Shown: in pieces, positions 43,362 through 54,644 of the stretch | Layout of the letters: every line of letters begins with the position of its first letter | Position numbering within the stretch: the first letter of the stretch is position 1 | Assembly: GCA_025937835.1 (NCBI GenBank) | Contig: JAICQO010000032.1 | Span: 1-59,270 of the forward strand | Reading direction: 5' to 3' | Origin: Polyangiaceae bacterium | GTDB taxonomy: Bacteria; Myxococcota_A; Polyangia; Polyangiales; Polyangiaceae | Length of the DNA stretch: 59,270 nucleotides | The notes under the pieces: model-generated | Databases searched by the model: none | Told to the model about the DNA's origin: nothing | Seen by the model: only the letters and a program-made list of their open reading frames with translations | Position numbers and translations under genes: made by a program

Positions 43362-43698
43362 GCCGCCGCAAAGGCGCAAGGGCCGCAAAGACTCGCAAAG
43401 TTTTTTGGGCGCACTGCGCGCGCTGCGCGTCGCTGTGACGTCGAACTCCGACGTCGCGCGCTCCTGAATTTTTGACAGGAAGACAAGAAGACGGAAAGTC
43501 CAGAACAAGAGTTGGTTGGGGTTTCTGCAAGGCGCAAATGCGCGAAGGCCGCAAAGACTCGCAAAGGTTTTTTGGGTGCGCACTGCGCGCACGGCGCGTC
43601 TCAGTAACGTCGAACTCCGACGTAGCGCGCTCCTGAATTTTTGACAGGAAGGCAAGAAGACGGAAAGTCCGGAACAAGAGTTGGTTCGGGTCTCTGCA
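43362..43698 (+). repeat. Two tandem copies (C and D, about 167 bp each) of the dispersed repeat plus tail
   Basis: Copy C (about 43362-43529) and copy D (about 43530-43698) share GGCCGCAAAGACTCGCAAAG, a T tract, a GCGCACTGCGCGC block, the ACGTCGAACTCCGACGT palindrome, CTCCTGAATTTTTGACAGG, and an AAGACGGAAAGTCC...AACAAGAGTTGGTT ending. The offset between matching blocks is 166-169 bp. They differ at scattered bases, so the duplication is not recent. Confidence 0.9.
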
Positions 43699-43785
43699 AG
43701 AGGCGTCCAGCCAAGACTTGCAACCACTGAAAACTCGAGACTCCCGTTCCGGTACAAAGTGTACGGCAAGACCAGCGGCCCCCCC

Positions 43786-43840
43786 AAAAATCCCTTTGTC
43801 CGGCCTTCTTGTCTTCCCACCTTCCTGTTGCATCCCCCGC
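43786..43840 (-). repeat. Dispersed repeat, related inverted copy G, after metH
   Basis: Read on the minus strand from about 43835: ACAGGAAGGTGGGAAGACAA, then GAAGGCCGGACAAAGGGATTTTTGGGGG. This echoes the ACAGGAAGACAAGAAGACGG block of copies C and D and again ends in a T tract and G run. It lies about 25 bp after the metH stop in metH's orientation. Confidence 0.65.
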
Positions 43841-43863
43841 CCTAAGACGTATTGCGCCTTTTC

Positions 43864-47658
<3,795 letters not shown>

Positions 47659-47689
47659 TTCGGGGCTATCTGAGCTCGTGGTGTTCGGA

Positions 47690-48655
47690 TCAGGAGGCGC
47701 GGCGGCGAGGCCTGTCGCGGCGGGTGGGTCCATGGCTCGGCTTGTCGGCGATCGCCAGCACGACCTGCAAATGCGGCTTTCTTCCGTCGCGGCAGGCGAC
47801 CTCGGCGGAGGCCACTTCGAGGCCCGCGCCGCGGAGCAGCGCTCGCACGCTCCTCGGAGAAAACCCCGGGTGGCGCTCGCCGTAGCGCGCCGTGACTTCC
47901 TGCTGCTCGTGCCGGTCGAGGCAGAGGAGCACCAGCCTGCCGCCCGGTCGCAGCACGCGCGCGCATTCCTCGAGGGCGCGCGCCGGCCGCTCCGCGTAGG
48001 TCAGCGTGTGGAACAAAAGCACGGTGTCGAACGACGCGGCCGCGAACGGCAGCTCGTGTACATCCGCGACGCGCGCCTTCACGTGCGGGAGCTTGGCGAA
48101 GCGCTCCTCCACGGCCTCGACCGAGCGGGCGTTCACGTCGATGCAGGTGAGGCTCCGGCAATACGCCGAGATCGAGCTCGCCGCCGCGCCGTCGCCCGAG
48201 CCCACGTCCAGCACGTCTCCGAGGTCGAGCAGCGCCGCAACGCCGGCCATCAGCGAACGCCAGCTCCTGCCCGGCGAATAATAGCGCTCGAGCTCGTCGG
48301 CCACCGACTCCGGCAAGCCTCCGCGGCGTTCGGTCTCGAGCTCCGAGAGCCGCTTGCGATCACCGGCCAGCGTAGGGTCCGTCGATTTCGACGCATCCTC
48401 GAGCAGCGCCTTGATCGTGGCCGGCAAGAGATCGCTGGCGATGCCGTAGAAGATCTGCGCGCCCGCCCTGCGATCGCGCACGAGCCCGGCCTCGCGCAAG
48501 CGGCCGAGGTGAGTCGACACGCGCGACTGTGAAATCCCGGTCGCCCGCACCAGATCCGTCACGCACAGCTCGCGCTCACCGAGCAACGCGCAGAGCCGCA
48601 TCCTGCTCTCGTCTCCGAGCAGGTTCAGCGTCTCGACGGTGGTGCTGAGGCTCAT
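47690..48655 (-). CDS. ArsR-type regulator fused to a SAM-dependent methyltransferase domain (SahR-like)
   Basis: The 321-aa protein has an N-terminal ArsR winged helix (about 1-100, [41 protein letters not shown], quoted in parts: [12 protein letters not shown] and [13 protein letters not shown]) and a class I methyltransferase domain (about 140-310, motif [15 protein letters not shown]). No metal-sensing Cys pairs are seen at the usual ArsR positions. ArsR proteins with this extra domain beside methionine-cycle genes belong to the SahR group, which represses them and responds to S-adenosylhomocysteine. Here it directly precedes metH. The methyltransferase fold probably serves as the ligand sensor. 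The ATG at 48655 is chosen because the ArsR domain starts there and the operator-like site lies just upstream. Confidence 0.85.
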   Translation of the reverse strand: MSLSTTVETLNLLGDESRMRLCALLGERELCVTDLVRATGISQSRVSTHLGRLREAGLVRDRRAGAQIFYGIASDLLPATIKALLEDASKSTDPTLAGDRKRLSELETERRGGLPESVADELERYYSPGRSWRSLMAGVAALLDLGDVLDVGSGDGAAASSISAYCRSLTCIDVNARSVEAVEERFAKLPHVKARVADVHELPFAAASFDTVLLFHTLTYAERPARALEECARVLRPGGRLVLLCLDRHEQQEVTARYGERHPGFSPRSVRALLRGAGLEVASAEVACRDGRKPHLQVVLAIADKPSHGPTRRDRPRRRAS

Positions 48656-48668
48656 GGGGTTGCCTGGC

Positions 48669-48682
48669 GATATCCTGATATC
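48669..48682. promoter_or_regulatory. GATATC-CT-GATATC site, probable operator of the ArsR-methyltransferase gene
   Basis: Two GATATC palindromes are spaced by 2 bp, giving a 14-bp near-symmetric site 13-27 bp upstream of the regulator's ATG. AT-rich symmetric sites at this position are typical of ArsR-family autoregulation. Binding would block transcription of the regulator and metH together. The role is inferred from position and symmetry. Confidence 0.6.
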
Positions 48683-48818
48683 TGAATAGGCGGATAGACT
48701 GCTCCGCGCGCCGCCGCCCGTCAAGAACCGCGACACAAGCCCGGAAGAACGGCGGGTTACGGCCGCGACACGTCTCCGAAACCGCCGCGTTCGACAGCGC
48801 GTGCGAGCTTCGTCCGGA

Positions 48819-49565
48819 ATGGGCGAAACCGAAGCTTTCCTCGACTTCGTGAAGTCGATGCCTGCCACCTACACGCAGGTCTTCACACCTCAGGAGACCG
48901 AGGAGCACGCTCGCATCGTGGCCGAGCGGGGCAACCGCCCGGCCCACGCCGCGCTGTGGCGGACGCTGCCGAGCGGCCTGTCGATCTTCTGCGTCGTCGC
49001 GAGCGATCGACCCGGGGTCGTGGCCTTGATCAGCGCGGCGTTCGTGGCTCACCAGCTCGACGTGTGCAGCGCGCAGATTTACTCGCGCAAGCGCCGCGAC
49101 GGCGCCGCCGAAGCCGTCGATTTCTTCTGGGTGCACGGCAGCGGCTCTTCGGCGCTGTCGATCGCGAAGCGCCACCGCGCCTGCGCACGCACGATCCAGG
49201 AGTTTCTCGGGCGCTCGACCGAGCCCGAGCTCGCTGAATCGAGCTCACGGTTGCTACGAGCTCCCCTGGATGCGGTGCGCGTCGAGATCTTGCAGCGCAC
49301 GGTCGACGGTCGCGAATGGGAGCTGTGCGTCGAAGTCGCCGATCGGCCCGGGCTCTTGCACGCGATCGCGCGCACGCTGTACCGGCAGGGGCTCGAGATA
49401 GTCCACTCCGACGTCCGCACCAGCGCCGGCATCGCCCGCGACCGCTTCACGATTTCCCCCGTCAGCGGCGCGAAGCTCGAAGCAGTCGCCGCCGAGCGGC
49501 TGAAGACGGCGCTCCTTTCCGCGATCGCCGAGCTGTCGCTGAAGACGCTGGCCCAGGCCAGGTGA
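48819..49565 (+). CDS. Orphan protein with two GlnD-like ACT domains
   Basis: The 248-aa protein lacks any nucleotidyltransferase or HD domain. It contains two ACT repeats of the type found at the C-terminus of GlnD and in ACR proteins: the first with LSIFCVVASDRPGVVALIS (about 54-130) and the second with WELCVEVADRPGLLHAIARTLYRQGLEI (quoted in parts: ELCVEVADRPGLLHAIA; about 165-240). The ACT domains of GlnD sense glutamine. This protein may be a stand-alone amino-acid sensor or a GlnD relic. It is divergent from the ArsR gene (163 bp between), so amino-acid sensing beside metH is suggestive but unproven. GTG at 48801 is an alternative start. Confidence 0.7.
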   Translation: MGETEAFLDFVKSMPATYTQVFTPQETEEHARIVAERGNRPAHAALWRTLPSGLSIFCVVASDRPGVVALISAAFVAHQLDVCSAQIYSRKRRDGAAEAVDFFWVHGSGSSALSIAKRHRACARTIQEFLGRSTEPELAESSSRLLRAPLDAVRVEILQRTVDGREWELCVEVADRPGLLHAIARTLYRQGLEIVHSDVRTSAGIARDRFTISPVSGAKLEAVAAERLKTALLSAIAELSLKTLAQAR

Positions 49566-49584
49566 CTGGGTCACCTTTGGCCCC

Positions 49585-51204
49585 GTGATTCGCCTGGATT
49601 CCATCAGTAAGCGTCACGGCCGTCAAATCCTGTTCCTCGACGCCGCCGCCAGCATCAACCGCGGGGAGAAGGTCGGGCTCGTCGGGCCGAACGGCTCCGG
49701 CAAGACCAGCCTGTTCCGGCTGATCATCGGGGAAGAGCAGCCCGATGCCGGTCAGGTCGCCGTCGATCGCGGCGTGACCATCGGTTACTTCAGCCAGGAC
49801 GTCGGGGACATGCGCGGGCGCAGCGTGATCGAGGAGACGATGGCCGGCGCCGGCGAGGTCTCGAAGATCGCGCTCGAGCTCCACGGGCTCGAGCAGAAGC
49901 TCGCCGATCCGGCCTTCGCGGATCAGCTGACCGAGCTCGTGGAGCGCTTCGGCGAGGTGCAGGCGCGCTTCGACGAGCTCGGCGGCTACGGGCTCGAGGC
50001 GCGGGCGCGCGAGATCCTGGTCGGCCTGGGTTTTCGGGCCGAGGTGATCGACGGGGACGTGGGCGCACTGTCCGGCGGCTGGAAGATGCGCGTGGCGCTG
50101 GCGCGCATCCTGCTCATGAAGCCCGATCTGTTGTTGTTGGACGAGCCCACGAACCATCTCGACATCGAGTCGATCATCTGGCTCGAGCAATTCCTGAAGG
50201 GGTTTTCGGGAGCGCTGGTGATGACCTCGCACGATCGCGAGTTCATCAACCGCATCGTCGGCAAGATCTTGGAGATCGACGGCGGCGAGCTCACCACTTA
50301 CTCCGGAAACTACGACTTTTACGTGGCGCAGCGCGAGCTCGCGGCGGTCCAGCGCGAGGCCGCCTACGAGCGGCAACAAGCCATGCTGGCCAAGGAGCAG
50401 GCGTTCATCGACAAGTTCAAGGCGCGCGCGAGCCACGCCGCGCAGGTCCAGTCGCGCGTGAAGAAGCTCGAAAAGATCGACAAGGTCGAGCCGCCGCGGC
50501 GGCGCAAGATCATCGAGTTCGATTTCCCGAAGCCGCCGCGCTCGGGCGACGACGTGGCGCGGCTCGCCGACGTCTCGAAACGCTACGGCGAGCACGTGAT
50601 CTACGATCACTTCGACTTTTTGATCCGCCGCCGCGAACGCTGGTGCGTGATGGGCGTGAACGGCGCCGGTAAGTCGACGCTGCTGAAGCTGATTGCCGGC
50701 GAGTCGCACGCCGATTCGGGGACGGCCAGCCTCGGGGCCAGCGTCAAGCTCGGCTACTTCGCCCAGCACGCCATGGACATCCTCGAGCCGGATCAGTCGG
50801 TGCTCCAGGCGCTCGAGGCGACCTATCCCAAGGCCTCGCTCGGCTCGCTGAAGGCGCTGCTCGGCGCCTTCGGGTTCTCGGGGGACGACGTGGACAAGCC
50901 CTGCCGGATCCTCTCGGGAGGCGAGAAGGCGCGGGTGGTGCTGGCGCGCATGCTGTTCGACCCGCCGAATTTCCTGGTGCTCGACGAGCCGACGAACCAC
51001 CTCGATCTCGATACCAAGGACATGCTGAGCAAGGCGCTCGCTGACTTCGAGGGCACGCTGCTGTTCGTCTCGCACGACCGCAGGTTCCTGTCGGAGCTGT
51101 CCAATCGCGTGCTCGAGCTCGGGCCGGAGGGGCCGCGGCAATACGGCGGCGGCTACCTCGAGTACGTCGCCACCACGGGCCGTGAAGCGCCTGGGCTGAG
51201 CTAG
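49585..51204 (+). CDS. ABC-F family ATPase
   Basis: ABC-F proteins bind the ribosome and use ATP to rescue or tune translation; they are not transporters. The 539-aa protein has two ATPase cassettes (Walker A GPNGSGKTS and GVNGAGKST; signatures LSGGWKMR and LSGGEKARV; Walker B LLLLDEPTNHLD and LVLDEPTNHLD) and a P-site linker between them (AYERQQAMLAKEQAFIDKF to KKLEKIDKVEPP). No membrane segments occur. The start is GTG, 19 bp after the ACT-protein stop. It is closest in layout to the Uup/YbiT-type housekeeping groups, though the subgroup is uncertain. Confidence 0.92.
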   Translation: MIRLDSISKRHGRQILFLDAAASINRGEKVGLVGPNGSGKTSLFRLIIGEEQPDAGQVAVDRGVTIGYFSQDVGDMRGRSVIEETMAGAGEVSKIALELHGLEQKLADPAFADQLTELVERFGEVQARFDELGGYGLEARAREILVGLGFRAEVIDGDVGALSGGWKMRVALARILLMKPDLLLLDEPTNHLDIESIIWLEQFLKGFSGALVMTSHDREFINRIVGKILEIDGGELTTYSGNYDFYVAQRELAAVQREAAYERQQAMLAKEQAFIDKFKARASHAAQVQSRVKKLEKIDKVEPPRRRKIIEFDFPKPPRSGDDVARLADVSKRYGEHVIYDHFDFLIRRRERWCVMGVNGAGKSTLLKLIAGESHADSGTASLGASVKLGYFAQHAMDILEPDQSVLQALEATYPKASLGSLKALLGAFGFSGDDVDKPCRILSGGEKARVVLARMLFDPPNFLVLDEPTNHLDLDTKDMLSKALADFEGTLLFVSHDRRFLSELSNRVLELGPEGPRQYGGGYLEYVATTGREAPGLS

Positions 51205-51205
51205 C

Positions 51206-52705
51206 ATGACGCCGAGCAGCGCACGGGGTTTTGGGTCGGGTGCGGCAGCTCGCGACGATTTTCTGTCGCACGAGCTCGTCGAGCTGCTCTCGCGCCACCT
51301 GCGGGGGGACCTGTCGTCGCAGGTGCTCGGCTGGTTCCAGGAGGCCGTGCGCGAGGTGCCGGCCTATCCGCGCTTCCTCGCCGAGCGCGGCATCGACGCC
51401 GCGAAAATCCGGACACTCGCTGATTTCGCGACGCTACCCGCGACGAGTAAGGCCGAGTACCACAAGGCCTTTCCGCTCGCCGAGCTGTGCCGCGGCGGCG
51501 CGCTCGAGCGCGCGGATTTCATCGCGGTCTCGTCCGGCTCCACGGGCGAGCCCACGTTTTGGCCGCGCTTCTTCGGCGACGAGCTCGGCACCAGCGCGCG
51601 CTTCGAGCAGGTGCTTGGCGCGGGCTTCGGGCTCGGGTCGGGGCGCACGCTCGGCGTGGTGTGCTTCGCCCTCGGGAGCTGGGTGGGCGGCCTGTACACG
51701 ACGTTCGCCTGCCGTAACCTGTCGGCCAAGGGCTATCCGCTGACGCTGGTCACGCCCGGCAACAATCGAGTCGAGATCTTGCGCGTCGTGCGCGCGCTCG
51801 CGCCGAGCTTCGATGACGTGGTGCTGTTCGGTTACCCGCCGTTCCTGAAGGACGTAATCGACGCGGGTCGCGCCGACGGCCTCGATTGGTCGCAGCTTCG
51901 CGTTCACCTCGTCACCGCGGGTGAAGTCTTCAGCGAAGAGTGGCGCTCTCTGGTCCTGGAGCGTCTCGGGGCGCGCGAGCCGCGGCGGATCGCCTCGCTG
52001 TATGGGACGGCTGACGGCGGCGTGCTCGCCAACGAGACCCCGCTGTCGGTGGAGATCCGCCGCTTCTTGGCGGACCACCCCGGCGCCGCGCGCGAGCTGT
52101 TCGGCGAGTCGCGCTTGCCGACGCTCTGCCAGTACGACCCTTACCATCGCTACTTCGAGGCCTACGGGGACGAGCTGGTGTTCAGCGGGGACGGCACGCT
52201 GCCGCTGATGCGCTACCGCATCCTCGACCGGGGCAGCGTGGTGCCGTATTCACGGATGATCGCCTCTCTCCGGGACCATGGCTTCAGCGCGGCGCCGAGC
52301 GGCGCGGAGGCCACGGCGGAGCTGCCGTTCGTATCCGTGTTCGGGCGCTCCGGTTTCGCGCTCTCGTTCTATGGAGCGAACGTTTATCCCGAGAACGTCT
52401 CGGTAGGGCTCGAGCAGCCGGAGATCGCCGGCGCCGTCACCGGGAAGTTCGTAATGGAGCTCCGCGAAACCGGAGAGCGCGACAGCGAACTGTCGGTCAC
52501 CGTCGAGCTCGCTGCCGGCTTCGAGAACGACGCCGAGCTCGCCGAGCGCGTCGCACGCAGCGTGCGGACCGAGCTCGAGCGGCTGAACAGCGAGTTCGCG
52601 AACTACGCTCCGCCCGAACGCCGCACACCGCGCATCACGCTGTTGCCGCTCGGAGATCCAGCCTACTTTCCGCCGAACGTGAAGCACCGCTACACGCGTC
52701 ATTGA
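51206..52705 (+). CDS. Phenylacetate-CoA ligase (PaaK)-like adenylate-forming enzyme
   Basis: The 499-aa protein has the PaaK-type N-terminal P-loop FIAVSSGSTGEPTFWP, the segment LFGYPPFLKDVID, a YGTADGG motif in place of the usual Y-G-x-[TS]-E, and a C-terminal AMP-binding domain with YGANVYPENV. PaaK-like enzymes activate carboxylic acids to acyl-CoA through acyl-AMP. The usual catalytic Glu after YGxT is Ala here (YGTA), so the substrate or activity may differ from PaaK. The gene starts 1 bp after the ABC-F stop and is probably cotranscribed. No phenylacetate pathway genes are nearby. Confidence 0.75.
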   Translation: MTPSSARGFGSGAAARDDFLSHELVELLSRHLRGDLSSQVLGWFQEAVREVPAYPRFLAERGIDAAKIRTLADFATLPATSKAEYHKAFPLAELCRGGALERADFIAVSSGSTGEPTFWPRFFGDELGTSARFEQVLGAGFGLGSGRTLGVVCFALGSWVGGLYTTFACRNLSAKGYPLTLVTPGNNRVEILRVVRALAPSFDDVVLFGYPPFLKDVIDAGRADGLDWSQLRVHLVTAGEVFSEEWRSLVLERLGAREPRRIASLYGTADGGVLANETPLSVEIRRFLADHPGAARELFGESRLPTLCQYDPYHRYFEAYGDELVFSGDGTLPLMRYRILDRGSVVPYSRMIASLRDHGFSAAPSGAEATAELPFVSVFGRSGFALSFYGANVYPENVSVGLEQPEIAGAVTGKFVMELRETGERDSELSVTVELAAGFENDAELAERVARSVRTELERLNSEFANYAPPERRTPRITLLPLGDPAYFPPNVKHRYTRH

Positions 52706-52791
52706 TCACGACGAGCACGCGAGAATTTTCGAAAATCTCTCTAGCCTCGTCTTGACCGAACGAGATCGCTGCTGTAGAAACAGCAAGCATC

Positions 52792-52917
52792 ATGAAGGCG
52801 CTTCACCACTTCCAACTCACCTTGCGACGCGTTTGCGTCGGAGGAAAGAGCTGCGTGGCGTGGGGCCTCGAGCCCGATGGCGCATCCGTCACCAGCCTGG
52901 AGAAAGTGATGCGCTAG
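52792..52917 (+). CDS. Possible 41-aa leader peptide or small protein
   Basis: A short open frame (ATG at 52792, TAG at 52915) could encode a 41-residue peptide starting MKALHHFQLTLRRVCVGGKS and ending TSLEKVMR. It has no clear Shine-Dalgarno sequence. Its stop codon overlaps the first base of a long hairpin (52917-52954) that competes with a terminator hairpin, a layout like an attenuator leader. The peptide shows only one His pair and two Cys, not a run of one amino acid, so what it would sense is unclear. It may also be non-coding. Confidence 0.3.
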   Translation: MKALHHFQLTLRRVCVGGKSCVAWGLEPDGASVTSLEKVMR

Positions 52918-52954
52918 GGCGGTTTTTCAGCAACATTTGCTGCGAAAGCCGCCC
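52917..52954 (+). promoter_or_regulatory. Long hairpin that could act as an antiterminator
   Basis: GGGCGGTTTTT-CAGCAA pairs with TTGCTG-C-GAAAGCCGCCC around a CAT loop: about 17 base pairs with two G-U pairs and one bulged C. Its 3' arm (52944-52954) is the same sequence as the 5' arm of the terminator hairpin at 52944-52975, so the two structures exclude each other. Confidence 0.6.
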
Positions 52955-52985
52955 AGGGAAACCTCGGCGGCTTTCTTCGTTTTAG
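52944..52985 (+). terminator. Intrinsic terminator-like hairpin
   Basis: GAAAGCCGCC (52944-52953) and GGCGGCTTTC (52966-52975) form a perfect 10-bp stem with a 12-nt loop, followed by TTCGTTTTA. It could end the 51206 gene's transcript or a leader transcript. It overlaps the competing hairpin upstream. Confidence 0.65.
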
Positions 52986-53154
52986 GGCTCGTTTGTCGCG
53001 CTAGTGGTTGTGTGAGTCGGGCCCGCCTCGGTCCGCACTAGAGAGGTGTGTTCGCGACGCCGCGGCACGCGACACAGGAGACGTGTGTTCGGTGATCCAA
53101 TCGAGAAGCTCGAACACGACGCGCGTCTCAACCGCAGGTTCAGGAGGTGTTTCG

Positions 53155-53364
53155 ATGACATGCTTTTTCTGCAAACACGCGTCCCATCCGGCAGCGGGCG
53201 CCATTTACTCCGGCCGAGTGATCGCCTGCCGGCGCTGCACCGAAGAGTTCGGGGAGTGGTTTCGCGAGCAAATGGTCGGCTGGGTCCGCCGCAAGAGCCC
53301 GGAATTCCAGGCCGCGCTCGATCACTACGCGATCACGCACGCGAACCGTAGGCAGGTTGCCTGA
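53155..53364 (+). CDS. Small double-CxxC (zinc-ribbon-like) protein
   Basis: The 69-aa protein has C3-x2-C6 (TCFFCKHAS) and a second pair in IACRRCTEEF, the spacing of a small treble-clef or zinc ribbon, then a helix (EFGEWFREQMVGWVRRKSP). It probably binds one zinc; a nucleic-acid or protein partner cannot be told. The ATG at 53155 has a perfect AGGAGG 7 bp upstream, which decides the start against upstream in-frame ATGs. It lies 170 bp downstream of the two competing hairpins and could be their regulated gene. Confidence 0.65.
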   Translation: MTCFFCKHASHPAAGAIYSGRVIACRRCTEEFGEWFREQMVGWVRRKSPEFQAALDHYAITHANRRQVA

Positions 53365-53426
53365 ATTGGCGGCGGGGCCAGAGCGTCGAAGCTCGTCGCT
53401 CTAGCCCTGGCTGCGCGGCGCGCTAG

Positions 53427-53711
53427 CTACGGCGAACCGATCTCTTTTTCGATCTCGTCCAGCTTGGCGACGAGGTTTTGCGGAGTGAGATCCTTCTCCG
53501 CCTCTTGCTCGAACTGCTCTTCGACCGGCAAGCTCTCGACGTCGACGACGGGAGCGGGCTCCGGTGTGGCCGCCGCGATGTTCGTGTTGAGCTCCGCGGG
53601 CGTGGGCGTGTTCGCGACGGGGGCATTCTCGACCGGGGTGGGGGCCTCTTCCGACTTCTTCGAACAGCTCGCGGCCACCAGAGAAAGGGCCAGGATCAGA
53701 GCGCGGTTCAT
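53427..53711 (-). CDS. Small acidic lipoprotein
   Basis: The 94-aa protein has a lipoprotein signal (LSLVAASC, then SKKSEE), a Pro/Ala/Glu-rich middle and a C-terminal helix (LTPQNLVAKLDEIEKEIG). No family recognised. Its ATG overlaps the stop of the upstream secreted-protein gene by 4 bp, so the two are made together and may associate in the envelope. Confidence 0.65.
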   Translation of the reverse strand: MNRALILALSLVAASCSKKSEEAPTPVENAPVANTPTPAELNTNIAAATPEPAPVVDVESLPVEEQFEQEAEKDLTPQNLVAKLDEIEKEIGSP

Positions 53712-54451
53712 CGGTCGCCTCCTTGCATCGGCTTGTCAGCGGGCGTGGGGTTCTGGGCTGGTGCCTTGGCCTGGGCCGAGCTCGGCGTCGGCTTCATTTG
53801 GGTCATGGCCTGCTCGTGCCGTGCGTCTTCGCGCTCGATGAGCTTCTCGATGCGTTCGATGACCTTGGTTCGATCCGCGAGCTTGGTCTCGGTCTGTGCG
53901 AGGAGCAGAGCGCGATCGAGCATGGCGCTGCGGCGCGCGTGATTGCGGAGCTCCTCCTTCGCCTGAGGCGTCGCGAGCAGGCTGCTGCCCCAGCGCTGGT
54001 GGACGAGCTGCTGGTGCTGCTTCTGGCGCTCTGACTGGGTCTCCCGCAGCTTTTCCATGCGGCTCTTGATCTCTTCCTTCTTGATCGAGCCGTCCTTGAT
54101 GCCTTCGCGGATCGTTCGTATTTCACTGCGGAAACCGCCGCGGCCCATGCCGGGGCCCGGCTTCGCGTCGGGCGAATCTCCACCCATCCGCTTCGCGTCG
54201 GCGGATCGCGGCATGTCGCTGTTCTTTCCCGACTTGCCCTCCGCGCCGCGGCTGCCTGGCATCGAATCGGCCTTGTCCGACTTGGCTTCGGCCTTCTGGG
54301 CCTTGTCGGCTTGTCCGGCGGCCATGGGGTTCGCATTGCCGGGCGGACCGCCGGGCTTCGAATCCGGGCTCGGCTGAGCCAGAGCGTTCGTTCCGATCAA
54401 CCCGCCCAAGAGAACACCGAGTCCGATCAGTCGATGACTTCGCTGCGTCAC
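53708..54451 (-). CDS. Secreted helical protein with Lys/Pro-rich linker
   Basis: The 247-aa protein has a signal peptide (LIGLGVLLGGLIGTNALAQ), a disordered Gly/Lys/Asp-rich stretch (about 30-105), a charged helical region (about 105-205, IRTIREGIKDGSIKKEEIK and KVIERIEKLIEREDARHEQ) and a Pro-rich tail. The helical part resembles periplasmic CpxP/Spy-like or heavy-metal-resistance helices in composition only. A strong RBS (GGAGGAGG, 5 bp from the GTG) precedes it. It forms an operon with the 94-aa lipoprotein. Confidence 0.6.
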   Translation of the reverse strand: MTQRSHRLIGLGVLLGGLIGTNALAQPSPDSKPGGPPGNANPMAAGQADKAQKAEAKSDKADSMPGSRGAEGKSGKNSDMPRSADAKRMGGDSPDAKPGPGMGRGGFRSEIRTIREGIKDGSIKKEEIKSRMEKLRETQSERQKQHQQLVHQRWGSSLLATPQAKEELRNHARRSAMLDRALLLAQTETKLADRTKVIERIEKLIEREDARHEQAMTQMKPTPSSAQAKAPAQNPTPADKPMQGGDR

Positions 54452-54644
54452 GTTGCCTCCTCCAGTTGTGCGACCGAGATGTGCGTGGTCGCGATCTCGA
54501 AAACAGCCTACTCCCAGCTCGAAACCACAGGCAAAAATTGTTTCCGCGAGATTTCACGCGGACTCGTGGTCTTTATTCAATCATTCTGCCGAGTTGAGAC
54601 GAGCTGCGGGCTGGAACACCCAATTCAGAGTCAAATCCCCACCT

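Larger units (their letters stand above)
43328..43863. other. 536-bp repeat-filled intergenic region between the kinase gene and metH
   Basis: It holds two tandem copies of the dispersed repeat (plus orientation, after the kinase gene) and one inverted related copy (minus orientation, after metH). The part at about 43699-43785 holds nothing I can name. Open frames here follow the repeats and have no coding character. Confidence 0.7.

Noticed and set aside
52752-52985. 77-codon frame spanning the hairpins
   Set aside because: It runs through both stems and the terminator in a frame without coding character or a ribosome-binding site. The 41-codon frame is the more plausible one, though still weak.
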